A DNA stretch of 64,000 bases from Calliopum simillimum (taxonomy: Eukaryota > Arthropoda > Insecta > Diptera > Lauxaniidae): assembly GCA_951812925.1 (NCBI GenBank), contig OX638369.1, forward strand, positions 29,066,392 to 29,130,391, read 5' to 3'. The notes below the pieces were generated by a model. That model was not told where the DNA came from. It saw nothing but the letters and a program-made list of their open reading frames with translations, and searched no databases. Of this stretch, positions 35,659 through 48,408 are shown piece after piece (within the stretch, counting starts at the first letter, position 1; every line of letters begins with the position of its first letter). A program made the position numbers and the translations under genes.

Positions 35659-37588
35659 TTTGTCACTTATTTGCGGATTTTATGATTTTTTGAAACCTCT
35701 CCCCCCTCAAAGTTCTCAGAAAAAAAATGTTTTTTTATCATTTTTATTGGTTTTGGTTTGAAACAAAACCATGTACTAAATTTTCAAATCTTATTGTGTT
35801 TGGTTCGAGAACTTTTCAGATAAATTGACAAAAAAAGACCCAAATCTGGCCATTTTATTTCAGATAAATAACTTTTAATTATATAAAAATTTTCTATAAA
35901 ATAATATGAACATACAAAATTTAAATTTCTCAACTGACAAAAATTTATACAGAGCTTGGACTTCTAAACAAAATATTTCTTCTTATACCACGCTTTTTTG
36001 ATATTCAGCAACACAATTTTTGATAAAATATTTTATGACAGACAAAATTAGTTTCTGGTAACAATTTAATCCTTATTGTTATATTGGGCATTTTATCATG
36101 TATCGCTAGCATGTCATTGGTATCATTTTGGTTACATGTTGACAGCAAATATTTCAAAAAATGACAGCACAAATAACAACAAAGCGCACAATACAAAGCA
36201 ACAAAACACCAAAAAAAAAAAAAAACAAAGCATAATTTATTTATGTTCAGCGGGTGAAAAAAAAATGCAAAAAATTTGTGGTATGGAAATGATATTATAG
36301 CCAAAGAAAAAATATGCTTATTTGCATGAAAATCAAATAAACAATATTTTGACAACAACGTAAAAACCACACAAGTAGCACAGCAACAACGGCAACAAAA
36401 TCAGCAACAACAGCAGCAACACATCTTTATTAAACGGAAATGCTGCATATTCCTTTGGCAAAGCAGCTCCCAGATCACGTGACGTGATTAGAAAGCAACA
36501 AAATATTGCAATCATAATCATGCTGATGATGTTAGCGTTCAGTAGGATGATGTATGTCTGAATGTTTGTTATTAGCAAAGAAATATGGACCAAAACCAGC
36601 AGCACATCATGTCTAACAATAGTTGCTGCTTCTCAACACACATAACCCACTCCACTTCGTCTTTTTTCTGTTCCTGGTATAGAAAATCAGCGATAAATTG
36701 CGTTGTCTGCTGTAGTAAAGTAGAAAGATGTAGCAGCATAAGCTCTGACAACAGAGATGGCATACGAGTGATAATAATATGTGTAGTGGTATGAGAAGTA
36801 GCAGAGTGTGAGAATTATTTTGTAAACTTATGGTCGGTCAAGTTAACGTATAGTGTGTTTTGCATTTACCACTGATAAGTTGTTGGTGGCACCTTCAATG
36901 AATGAAAGCACATATATAAAACATTAATGCAAATGCAGAATTTTATCATAAGTTTGGTGTGAAACTTTTTATCACACCTCAGATATTTTCTTATCAAAAA
37001 ATTAAGTCTTTTGTAATATAAATATTTTGATGGATTTTTGCTCGAAATTCTTATTTCTCTTCAAATAAATGTTTTTTTTTTAATTACTTCTTAAGATTTT
37101 AAAATTTTGTCCGAATTTGAGCATGTTTAAAATATCAGAATTCTTAATTTGTTTCAGCAATTTCATGTTGCTTTTTTTGCAAATTTTGAAAACTAACATT
37201 TTTTCTTTGTATTGGCAAAGAATTTTTTATATCAAATTTGCTAAGGTAATTTTTGAAGAGTATTTTGTCAGTTCTACGCTAATCAGCATACTTTCTGCAA
37301 ATATTGTAAGAGTATTGTGATTTTTACCATATTTTTTGTACATGACTGAAACTTATATCCAAACATGCACAAAACTCTGCATACATACTCGCAAATGACT
37401 ACACATACATAAACTTACAACAGATAACAAAATTTGGCAGAATTCAAAATGAGAAACGCGATTGCCTCTGGGATTCATGGACTTAATGAAAGTTGAAAAA
37501 GGTGTGGATGCCAGTTTCGTTTAATGATTTTAGTTTGAATATGATATATGATGCATTTTCATACATAAATAATATATATTATCCTATA
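35659..37588. other. AT-rich non-coding stretch
   Basis: No gene supported. Contains CAACAACAGCAGCAACA near 36400-36420. A 121-residue minus frame (36005-36370) is Phe/Cys-rich over an A-rich plus strand and is not credible. Confidence 0.55.
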
Positions 37589-39570
37589 TTAAGGTGGGTC
37601 AATCTCCATACAAAAAATAAATGTGTTTTCTGGTAACGACTAAAAAAAGTACTACCTTCACATACATATTGCAAGCTCATTACAAAAATGTTTTGAATCT
37701 GTTGGAAACATTTTTCGACTTGGAACATTTTTCATCATAAGCAACTCGCTTTGAATTTATCAACATTTTTTAGATTTAGCATTATTTTTGGACTGCAGCA
37801 ACATTTTTTGACTTGTGGGACATTTTTCGTCTTAAGCAGTATTTTTCTTACTTTTAGAACATTTTTCGCCTTATTGAATATTTTTCGTCTTTAGCAACAA
37901 TTTTTGACGTAAGCAAAATATATTGAATTTGTCAGCAATTTTTGGCTTTAGCATTATTTTTGGATTTTAGCAACATTTTTCGACTAGTGGAACATTTTTC
38001 GTCTTAATCAACATGTTACAAGTTTAGCAATATTTTTTTATCAACATTTTTTGGCTTTAGCATTATTTTTGAATTGTAGCAACATTTTCGTCTTGGGGAG
38101 CTTTTTTCGTCTTAGCATTATTTTTGAACTTTAGCAACATTTTTAACTAGTGGAACATTTTTCGTCTTAATCAACATGTTTCGAGCTTAGCAATATTTTT
38201 TGAATTTTTCAACATTTTTGGGCTTTTGCATTATTTTTGAACTGTAGGTAGCTTAATTTTTTGACTCTTGAAACATTTTTCGTCTTTAGCAACATTTTTG
38301 GAATTTATCGTATTTATTGACATTTTTAGGACTGTAGCAACTTTTATCGTCTTGAAGGACATTTTTCGCCTTTAGCAATATTTTTCGACTTTAGCAACAT
38401 TTTTCAACTTTGGCAACATTTTTTGAATATATTAACATTTTGGGATTGTAGCAATATTTTTCGACTTGTGAAACATTTTTCGTCTCAAGGAACATTTTTT
38501 GACTTTAGCAACATTTTTTGATCTTAGCAATATTTTTTTACATAAGCATAATTTTTGGACTGTAGCAACATTTTTCGACTTGTGCAACATTTTTCAACTT
38601 CAGCAACGCTTTTTGAATTTCGCTACATTTTTGTCTTTAGCAACATTTTTGGAATTTGTCGAATTTTTTGGCTTTTTTTGGTCTATAGCAACTTTTTTCG
38701 CCTTGAGAAACATTTTTCGTCTCTAGCAACATTTTTGTTATATTTGGACTGTAGCAACATTTTTCGACTTGTGGAACATTTTTCAACTTCAGCAACACTT
38801 TTTGAATTTCGCAACATTTTTTGTCTTTAGCAACATTTTTGGAATTTATCGAATTTTTTGGCTTTTTTGGTCTATAGCAACTTTTTTCGCCTTGTGAAAC
38901 ATTTTTCGTCTCAAGAAACATTTTTTGACTTTACCCAGTGTTGCCAAACGGTTCATATCTCCGCTTTTTTATCCGTTTTTATCCGTAACGGGTTAAAAAG
39001 CGGAGATATGAACCGTCTGGCACACTGGCAAAATTTTTCGACTTGTGGAACATTTTTTTGTCTTAAGCAACATGCTTAGACTTTAGCAACAATTTTTGAA
39101 TTTACCAACTTTTTTTGGCTTAAGCATTATTTTTGAACTGTAGCAATATTTTTCGACTTGTAGAACATTTTTTGTCTTAAGCAACATTTTTCGTTTTCTG
39201 TAACATTTTTCGACATCAACAATATTTTTGAACATAAGCTACCTTATTCGAACTTTTAAATATTTTTCCACTTTTGTAACATTTTAAGACTTAAACAACT
39301 TTGTTCAATATTAGTAACATTTTTAACTTTTATAACATTTTTTTTACTTTTTCAACTTTCGTAACATTTCTCGACTTGTGAAACATTTTTCGACTTTGGA
39401 AAAAGTTTTTGAATTCAGCAACATTTTTCCATACAAAAATTGTTTTATTTTTAAATTTATTTCACCAAAAGTTTTCAGAAGGGTGAAAAAATTATGTGCA
39501 AAATTTTACAAAATATAGAACACCACATTTCAGTTGCTATCAGAACGATTTTTTCGGCAATCCACCTTAA
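37589..39570. repeat. TTAA-bounded block of AGCAACATTTTTCGACTT repeats
   Basis: A long run of degenerate units around AGCAACATTTTTCGACTT, AACATTTTTCGTCTT and AACATTTTTGGA, with a clearer direct duplication of about 180 bp (from about 38561 and 38742). The block is flanked by TTAAGGTGG (37589) and CCACCTTAA (39562-39570), an inverted pair with TTAA outermost. This suggests the satellite may sit inside a piggyBac-type or similar element, but the terminal match is short. The open frames through it are repeat translations. Confidence 0.65.
38936..39027. mobile_element. 92-bp hairpin element with CAGTG/CACTG ends
   Basis: CAGTGTTGCCA, then GGTTCATATCTCCGCTTTTT, a short loop with ATCCGTTTTTATCCG, then AAAAAGCGGAGATATGAACC, then TGGCACACTG. 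The stem is at least 20 perfect pairs plus complementary ends. CAGTG termini recall tiny hAT-type MITEs, but no 8-bp target duplication is evident. It sits within the AACATTTTT repeat block and differs from it in composition. Confidence 0.75.
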
Positions 39571-41117
39571 TTTATGTGTTTATGTTTACTAGAAAAATCG
39601 CATTTTACTTTGAGTATATTGTCCCTAACGTGCTGTAAAGGCACAAGATACGAAAAAAAAGAAAACAAAATTCCGGAAATGAATTTTTCAAAATCATTGA
39701 CGCAAATATTCAGAGAATATTCTATTCAAAACGTTTAATCAAAAAAATCTTTGTGCGTCAAAAACACAACCTTTTTTCACATATATTCTTATAATTTGCA
39801 AACAAATTTCTACCTGAATTGTTATAGAACTTTGATATTCCAATTGAACGAATTGCACGAGTCCAATCTCAACAAGGTCATCAAAAGGTTAAAAAAAGAA
39901 ATCTTTTTAAAGTATTTCAATATACACAATTTTTATTTTATTTTGGGAAATACAAAAAACCGATAATACACAAATCTGAAAAAAAGCATTTTCCAATTGA
40001 ATTTGTATTGTTTGTATGATGAGAAAGAGAAAAAAATGGCAAAGGATTCTTCAAATAAGTGGAAAATAACAAAAACACCTACATACATACCTCAAGTAAA
40101 ATTAAAAACAAATTATTTGCAAAATTACTCAAGCCAAAGGGACCAACAAAAGAAAAAAAGAACAAATCTTTTGTAGAAAGAAAAAAGTCAGTACGTATGT
40201 TAGCAAGGCAAAGCTTCTAATTTCAATGAAAATAACAAAGAAAACTGATGAAAAAAAAAGAAGAACAGAAAAGGAAATCCGCTGCTGCTATTTAACAAAG
40301 CGTAGCTAATGCAAAAGTGATAAAGAATCCTTTCGACAGACTTACGCAGGATGCCTGATAGAAAAAGAAGAAGAAAAAATAGAAACACTACTGAATAACA
40401 AAAGCCAGCACATGCCGACCGTATCGAAGTTGTATATGTGTGTTAGTAGTAGAAAGTAGTGGTGATGGTACGCTAAATAAATTCATGTGAAATTTTTTGT
40501 TATACTTTTGCTAGTGATACAATAGTCTGAAGAATGTGTGTAGGAAGAAAATCTACACATAAATATAATGGGTTATGCAGAAATATCGTCAAATATGCAC
40601 AGTGTTGTGGTGATGTAAAAAAAAACAGCAACGAAGGAAGCACTGTATTTTTTGTTATGAAATGAAAGCTTCGAAAGGTGGGCAAGTTACTGTATCCTTG
40701 GTTTTGAATTATACATATCGCTCAAAATATCAAAATTTGAAGAAGAACTCTTTTGAAAATTTGAATTCACAATTACTTCAAACTAAACATACTAAAAAAC
40801 TGCATGCATGTATTGATTTTGGGTGGAAATTTTGCTCTGTTTACAGATCGGAAACTGCCTCTTCAAGTTATATTTTTCGAGTAGCAAAACTAACATTTTA
40901 CATGCGTCATAAGTAGAACTATGTCGTTTTTGCTGATGAGAATGAAGAATAGAATTCACTTGAATAATATCACTAAAAGAGTTATTTTATAAAATAAAAC
41001 TATTTTCTTCAAATAAACCAATAGAAAGTTTTAATCCAAATTATTTATTTTAATGAAAGAACCAATAATGCAACAACTAAAAGTATGGAGCTTTTTGAAA
41101 AGTTTTCTAAAAAACTA
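39571..41117. other. AT-rich non-coding stretch
   Basis: No gene or element recognised. Purine-rich (GAAAAAAGAAG-like) sequence at 40140-40380. Confidence 0.6.
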
Positions 41118-41420
41118 ATGTCACAACTCAAAATATGACCCATTTTAGAAGTTATTTTGGCCACAGTCAACTGCATTTGTTTTTCAACAATAGTGTCACA
41201 ACTCAAAATATGACGCTTTTACGAAGATATTTAAGCCACAATCAACTGCATTTGTGTTTCCGCAATAGTGTCGCAACTCAAAAAATTATGCTTTTTCAAA
41301 GGTTTTCTAAAAAACGAATGTCACAACTCAAAATATGGCACTTTTTAAAAGATTGTTTTCAGCCACAGTCAACTGTATCTGTTTTTCAACAACAGTGTCA
41401 CAACTCAATATATGCCACTA
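41118..41420. repeat. Tandem repeat with TGTCACAACTCAAAATATG words
   Basis: About four diverged units alternate GTCACAACTCAAAATATG (41119, 41193, 41318, 41396) with CCACAGTCAACTGCATTTGT (41160, 41231, 41354). The open frame 41135-41503 follows the repeats and is not a gene. Confidence 0.75.
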
Positions 41421-43260
41421 TTTCGAAGATAGAAATTTTGGCACAGAAAACGTTTTGCAAGAATCTTTTGCTGATTTTAGCCCCACTGTACATTACACCG
41501 TAAGGCTTGTCGCTGTAAATCTATTTATCAATTTGCACTTGTATGCCAGTGACAACAGTTGTTGCGCAAATGTAGAATAATAACAACAACAACAGCAATA
41601 ATAATATAAAATCACAATATTTATTTGGTTGGTTGTAGTAACAGGAGCAGCAGCAAAAAAAAAAAAAGGGACACACAAAACAACCAAGATAAATGTACGC
41701 TACCAATACACGCACACGAGCGCGCACAAATACAAACAATGGCGGCACATTTGTATGTTTTTGTGTTGCTGTTTCTGTGTTGTTGTTAATGTTGTTACAG
41801 CGAGATGCGATCAAGCGGAAGCTGCTTTCGCTTAGAGGTCGACTTGTGGCTTTAATGCGTTGCTGGCTATTATATCGTCGTAGGAACCCCTAAACCAGCA
41901 CAAAACACCCAGTTCTTTCCCAGTTATAGCAGATTTAGCTAAGCTTTAACTCGCCTGCTTATCTTCTATAGTTAGGAGTTGTGTTGTGCGAGATGAAGGA
42001 GGCAAATACCATTGGTAGCTTTAAGCTGCTGGGAATTTTTTGTAAAGTTTTGTCATTAAGTTGTGTCGTTTTACGATAAGAAAACGGTTTGTTCTTTTTT
42101 TCTGAGGTTTCAGTTTGGTTTTTGTGCAATTTTTTGTAAACCAATTTGTTGTTGTTGGCTGAAATTTTTCTACTTCTCAGCAACATACACATTTATTTCT
42201 TTTGCTATGCGTGGGTTTTCTTCCACACGCCATTGTGGTTTTTGGAAAATTGGGCCCAAGGGTCTCGGCTTGCGTCATATTAATAGTCGACTCTTGAGTA
42301 GCTGATAAAAGCTGCTGTTTCAGCGCACATTTTCACCAATGATAATGGAAATCGAATTAAGTGTTATTTTTGCGCTTAGTTTTTAAAAATGACATTAACA
42401 ATAATCGTTATTGTTTGCTAGTGGTAGTTGAGATTTGGTTTATGGTGTTGACGGTATTTAGAATGTTAATAAATGGCTATTTCCGATAAGAGTTGGAATT
42501 TTGCAATTTATTTCTTAAAGTGCGCAAACAGTCCATTAAGATAATGAGACAAGCTACTTGAAAAATTTTACTGAAATTTATGTTGCATACTATTAAGCGC
42601 AAAATTATTTATTTTTTGGGGGCAACAAAATTTTGTATTTCTCAATTCCATCGCATTCAAGTGACACTTTATCCCAAATATTTTCAACATTTGTGTGTGT
42701 GCAATTCTCTGCTTGTGCATGTAAATGACATTTTTGATATTAAACAAAAACAACAAATCAACAAGCATAAAATGCATTGTGTAATGACAGCAACAAGAAC
42801 ACATGCACAAGCAACAGCAGCAACAACAACAACAACATATTTAAGTATAGTGTATGTAATACTTTGGCCTGTCAAGTGCACACACTAACATGTCAATACA
42901 GCAACGTAATCGTACACGCACACCCACACATTCACATTCCCACGCATATGAAAGCCAAACACACATACGCAAACATACACTTGAATGCATGCTACATTTA
43001 TGAAAAAGAAGAAATATATGTCTATATGGAGACAGACAGACCGACAGACACATTGATGTGTCTGTTGTTAAGCTTTAAAAGCTTACAACGTACGAACAAC
43101 GAAATTTCCAACTGCATACGCATAAATTTATTTGTTTGCACTTGTGTGTGTTTTGTTGCCTAAATGGAATTGCAGACTTTGATGACTAAACACATTAAAA
43201 ATTTAATGTAAAAAATTATGTAACAAAACATTTCCATCGGAGATTTAAGAGTTGATTGAC
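41421..43260. other. Non-coding stretch with simple repeats
   Basis: No gene supported. There are AACAACAACAACAGCAATAAT near 41580-41600, GCAGCAGC plus an A run at 41650-41670, CAACAGCAGCAACAACAACAAC at 42811-42833, and CA-rich tracts at 42890-42980. The open frames in these parts are low complexity. Confidence 0.55.
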
Positions 43261-43740
43261 GGCTGTTTGTAGATCAAGCTCTAAATCTCGCTCTAAATTT
43301 CGCTCTAAATCTTGCTTTAAATCTTACTCTAAATCTCACTCTAAAACTCGCTTTTAGTCTCGACCTAAATCTCACTCTAAGTCTCGCTCTAAATGTCTCT
43401 CTTAATCTTGCTTTAAATCTCGCTCTAAATCTTGCTTACAATGTCGCCCTAAGTCCGGCTCTAAATCTTGCTCTGAATCTTGCTCTAAGTCTCGCTTAAA
43501 ATCTCGCTCTAAATCTTGCTCTAAATCTTTGTCTAAATCTCGTTCTAAATCTCACTCCAAGTCTTGCTTTAAATCTTGCTCTAAATATTGCTTTAAATCT
43601 CGCTCTAAATCTTACTCTAAATCTGACTCTAAGTCTCGCTTTAAATCTCGCTCTATATTTTGCTCTAAGTGTCGCTCTAAGTCAATAAATCTACTGCTGG
43701 CAAGATTTATTTTAAGTCTTCGTATACATAAATCTCAATA
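43261..43740. repeat. 12-bp minisatellite (TCTAAATCTCGC)n
   Basis: About 35 degenerate copies of CTCTAAATCTCG or CTCTAAATCTTG. One plus frame (43529-43741) reads as Ser-Lys-Ser-Arg repeats, imitating an RS domain. The 12-bp period keeps the frame open, and many copies diverge freely, so I do not call it a gene. Confidence 0.9.
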
Positions 43741-45236
43741 GGGCTACCAACTATGGCTGTATTCTACTAATAGTCACCCCTTAGTTTTGGCGATTGGCAT
43801 TAGATGTCATTAAAAATTGGAAGCTAAATATTAAGAAGAAAGAAAAAACAACGTTCATCTTCCACCGGAAATTTATAAGCTGATTTATGAGTGTTTCGAG
43901 ATTTAACTCTAAGTTTCACTGTAAATAATATGATTTACAAAAACAAATCAATATATCTCGTTCTGACGAAACTGATTTTAAATCTTCGTATAAATCTCTA
44001 CAAGCTCTGTAGACTTTGGCTATTTTTGACCAAATGGCTCCCCTTAAATGTAAAAATTAGCCTATAACGTTACTAAAGACAACTCACATGAAGGACCGAT
44101 GAGAATGGCTAGGATTTAACGACAAGATTTACACGTCTGTGATAAGATAACTCTAGGGGGAAACCTAGTCTCATTGCCAAAAATAAATCTATTAAGGTCG
44201 GTGGAAAGGTGTAAATTAACGCCTGGATTTATAAATATCGTCACAGTTTAGTTTCCGGTGAAAACGTAGTATTAAAGTATCAATCAAAAAAAGTGCATTG
44301 GATTTGGAAAATGCCTAATGGTATCAAAAAATAATATGAAAGTCAAAATGAATAATAATATTAATAACGAATTTTTGCAGCAGGGGCTTAAGGGGATTGT
44401 ACAATTGGACAAAATTTAATGTGGTGAAAAAAATTGCACATTTGAAAAAAATTTCAAGGGATTTAGAGTACTAAGAATTTATTAGATTGATATTAAAACC
44501 ATGAAGCGGGCATATTTTTATATTTGGTGGACTTTTTTAAGGGGAATGCTATGAAATATTTCTAAAATCAACCTGAAAACTAATTGTGTAACATAAGTTG
44601 TTCCTGAAATCTTTTAAAATCAAAGAGTGAATATTTTATGGCCTGTCAGTGAATCTACTATGCAGCTTAGACATTGTGAAACTCGAAGAGTTAAGAATAT
44701 TATTCCATATTATTTTCTTAATCATAAAGACATAATAGGGTAAATTTGAATATTCCATAAAAGTTGGAAGTGTTATCATCATACTCTACAGATTCGCAAG
44801 ATTCTAAATACTTAAGAGTAAATTGAATAGCTTGGAAAAGATTTTCAAAGCAACACGCTACGTAGCAAAATATAAAACAGTACTTTTATTACATTTCCTT
44901 CTGGGTTAAATATTACGTTTTCTTTAAACATGTGTGCTGCTGTTGAATTTGCATACATGTAAATTTACGTGTCTATGTGTGTTGTATGCATGCGTAGGTG
45001 ATGTAAATAGTTTCCGTTGTATTTCAACAATTTTATGACGTTATGCAATGTTGAGTGCAACGACCGAAAATTTTACACAGGTACAAAAACAACTTTTCAG
45101 TATACATTTTTTTACATTTTGGAAGTAAGTTAACGCTTCGTCAGACTTTTTAATATCAAAAACATATTTTGCGAATCATAATTGTTTATCCAAATTAAAC
45201 GCAAATGGAAGTAGCGTCCTTTCTTAAAATTTTATA
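43741..45236. other. AT-rich non-coding stretch
   Basis: No gene or element recognised. Confidence 0.6.
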
Positions 45237-45238
45237 TA

Positions 45239-47328
45239 GGGGAGAATGGGGAGTTGTGCGACAGGTTTGGTTGCAGGGAAAAAAACTATAAAATTCATTT
45301 TTTTTGGCACCTTAGCATATAGAATCTCTACCATAATATGGCTCAAAATACAACTTCTGGCAAATGGGTTTGGTTGAAATTTAAAAAAATCTAAAAGTTA
45401 TGCTTGTTAACGCAAAAGACTCGTTTTTGGAGAGTTGTGCAACATGGAGGGAGTTGTGCAATACAGCTTTAAATTAAAGAAAATTACATATTTTGATGAA
45501 TATTCTTTATTTAATTTATTTGTGAACAATGGTAAAGTTAAAAATCATATTGAATATAAAAAAAAGTCCAATTAATCCAATTCCCAGTGAATAAAGGTGT
45601 AGGTGGCTGTTGAATTGGCACATGTATTGAAATTTTTCAGATTCGGATGGACTTAGAACTATTTGCGCTACCTGCTGAACGCGCACTGCGACGGCGCTTG
45701 GCTGGTAATGATTTGACGGCCTTTTGCTTATCCTCCTTTTGTTCTTTTTTTGCATCCTTTGTGCGCTTTTTCTCTGATATTTGGCGCAAAATGGTCACAT
45801 ATTCAGGCAAGGTCAAAATGGTGGTTCCAATTGCCTTTTAGCCTTGTTTGGATTTTTTGAGAGGAGTATCATACTGTATAGGACCCACCTCTTTTAATGC
45901 ATTGCAAATAGATGCAACCGATGTTCTTGGCGTATATGATATGCTGGCGATTACAGAAGCTGATGTTACTTCTTCATGCGCAACTATTCCAATGGTATTT
46001 TCAGTAACTATCAAGTTGAGAGGATTATCATCATCAACGTTAGAGACCTGGTTTTGCCCACTCAGCTCAACCACTTCAAAGTCCTCAGCAGTAAATACAT
46101 TAGGATCAAATGGATAAATTCCCGTTGCCTTAAATCTAGATTTGAAATTTTTCGGCGTCGCACTTGCATCAAGACATTTATCAGCGATAGGCACTATGTG
46201 ATGAAATTCCAAAACTCTGCCAATATGGCTCTTCATCCAAGCTTGGCGCTGAGAATGGAACATCTTTTTGAATGGGTCGAATACACTGACATCGAGGGGT
46301 TGGATACGATGTGAGCAATGAGGAGGGAACGAAACCATTGAGATGTCGTATTCAAGTGTCAAATCTATGGCTTCCACGCCGTGATGGGAAGAGTGGTTGT
46401 CCAAGAGTAATACAATTGGCAAATTTTTCGATGCGTTGGCCTGCTTAATGAAATGTGTCAAATACTTAACAAATTCGTTCGATGTTATCCAGATTGATTC
46501 ATTTTCAACGCCCAAAGCACCTGAAGCAGCATTATCCACAAACACCGACTGCATCTCCTTCCGTGGGAAAATATAGAAGGGAGGAATCGACTGCCCAGTA
46601 GCACTTACGGCTAATGTGACGTTTGTGAATCTTTCGGCTGATGTTTTCTGTCCAATTTTCCTGGCTCCTTTCCATGCAATCACCTGCACAGTCTTGGTTG
46701 GCACGGTCGGGCAGCCGGTTTCATCCATATTCCAGATTCTGTGCGTTTCGAAAGTTATTCCTTGCTGAAACATCACTGCGTCAAGGTTAGCAAGGAAATT
46801 ATTCATTATTGGTTCGGAGAAGAAAATCCATGAAATTGCATTAAAAATACGAATTGTTCACCAATAATGCAATATACGCATGGAAAAACTGAACTCGGGT
46901 TGAAAACTATCAAATGTGGCGTGTTGCACAACTCCCCACAAATTTTGTTGCGCAACTCCCCACTTTCTACATTTTCAAAAAGGCCACCGTGGCATCGATA
47001 CATCAAGCGTTTATGCATAATTACTTTCATGGGTTGAAAGGATATTTACAAAGGAATGTTTTGTATATACTGACCTTTATCATCAGCTTCAACAAGTGAC
47101 TAAAAACAACGCAAACACAAGAGGCCAATTAAACTTTCCGACAAATTTTTCAACGCACAATGAAGAGCGGCACGCAGTATATCTATGAACGTAACGAGTG
47201 CTGGTGAAAAAGTTAGATCGTATCGAGACAAACAATTGGCAATAGTTGGACACATGACAGCAACTGTCATTTGACATTAATCGACGTATTGCACAACTCC
47301 CTCTTTTGCAAATCTCCAAAATCTCCCC
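45239..47328. mobile_element. pogo/Tigger-like DNA transposon
   Basis: Ends GGGGAGAATGGGGAGTTGTG (left) and, inverted, ATTTTGGAGATTTGCAAAAG behind GGGGAG at right (ending 47328), with TA on both sides (45237-45238, 47329-47330). Subterminal copies of GGAGTTGTGCAA occur near 45431 and 45450, and inverted TTGCACAACTCCC near 46922, 46951 (TTGCGCAACTCCCC) and 47289. TA target duplication and an encoded DDE_1-type transposase place it in the pogo/Tigger group. The transposase N-terminal region is not found, so the copy is probably non-functional. Confidence 0.8.
45637..46806 (-). pseudogene. pogo/Tigger-like DDE_1 transposase, truncated and with a stop
   Basis: The main frame (45838-46806, 322 residues) starts MNNFLANLDAVMFQQGITF. 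It has the DDE_1 landmarks: IWNMDETG with the first catalytic Asp (about residue 27), LLLDNHSSHHG with the second (about residue 136), HRIQPLDVSVFDPFK with the third acidic region (about residue 165), and FKATGIYPFDPNVF. After a TAA the same frame continues for about 65 codons through a basic tail (PAKRRRSARSAG) to TGA at 45637-45639, so the stop looks premature. The N-terminal CENP-B/psq-type helix-turn-helix domain expected upstream is not seen, although the initial Met frame begins just where the linker to the catalytic core should be. Such proteins cut and paste at TA sites in the nucleus. The 74-residue frame at 46806-47030 covers the terminal GCACAACTCCCC repeats and is not its missing part. 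Confidence 0.85.
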
Positions 47329-47330
47329 TA

Positions 47331-47901
47331 TATATATATATTTATTTTTTTCATATTGGTGTTTTATCTTGAAATACATTTCCCTATAATTGTAGTTTTA
47401 TCACATTCATTTAAACCAACTCCAAAACTTTTAACTTATTATCAAATTAAAGTGCTTTAATAATAGTTTTCATAAATGATTGTTACAAGACGTACTTTAG
47501 AGAAACGACTTTGCTATAAACAATTTTTTCAAAGTCTAAATACACGTCATGAAATCAACCCTGTAGTACATAAGTTTTACATCTTGTATCAAACATTGAT
47601 CTGCAATGAGTATGGCAACACAAGCAATAACGTATAATGATGTCAGTGGAAGTGTTTATTTAATGCCATAACCATATTTCAACTGCTTTGTACCTACTAG
47701 TTGTAAGTTTTCCCTTGTTTCTACTCTTTTTTCTTTCTTACAGTATCATTTTAAGTTGTCACTTAAGTGCTTCTTATAATCTTTTTATATCACAAAGTCT
47801 CAAATCTTTTATTATGTGAGATCATTTTGGTCACATTATCCTTTTAGCTTTGAATTTTTCTTCTCCTTATATATTGTGTCCTCTGTGTTACCCTACTGCT
47901 C
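47331..47901. other. AT-rich non-coding stretch
   Basis: Nothing recognised apart from a TA dinucleotide run at 47329-47340. Confidence 0.6.
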
Positions 47902-47990
47902 TTTTAATGCTTAAAACTGGTTTTGTTGACAGATTAACCTACCTTTAAAATAAGTAATTTTGCGCTAACAAATTATAATATGGCCGCTAC
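47902..47990 (+). repeat. AMB unit 15 (weak, no A box)
   Basis: B-like TATGGCCGCTAC (47979) with a weak M-like TTTTAATGCTTAAAA (47902) 77 bp before it. No A box is found within 200 bp upstream. Tentative. Confidence 0.35.
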
Positions 47991-48408
47991 GAGTTCATTT
48001 GTTACGATATGAGCTACTTCATGCCATTATCCTGTTACATATGACTAGGGTGGGCCAAATTTTATGGAAGAAGTTTTACCGCCATCAGCTACCCCTGTTT
48101 GAAAGTTCTTTAATTCTTAAAAAACAAAAATGCTATAGGAACTAAAGCTCTAGTTTGCCACATTTTTAATTGAAATTACCTTGGATTCAATGTTTGTACT
48201 TTGTATACGTAAAAATTTGACTTATTCGTCCTTGGATCGCAATAATTAAACATAAAAATTGTGCATTATTAAAAAACCTTCTTCATTAATTTTGAAACCC
48301 TGCCCTAATGATCCTTAAAATGTCTTGTTGCCATATGGACACACCAGGCAAGATACGGTAATGCATTTTTGATAGTATTTTAATTTAAAGATCTGCATTA
48401 AATTTTTG

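Noticed and set aside
36764..36778. CATACGAGTGATAAT, weak A-like word in the array-free centre
   Set aside because: It does not match beyond a few bases on either strand and has no partner boxes.
43529..43741. RS-domain-like protein
   Set aside because: It is an in-frame reading of a 12-bp minisatellite. Neighbouring units break the frame and no flanking domain exists.
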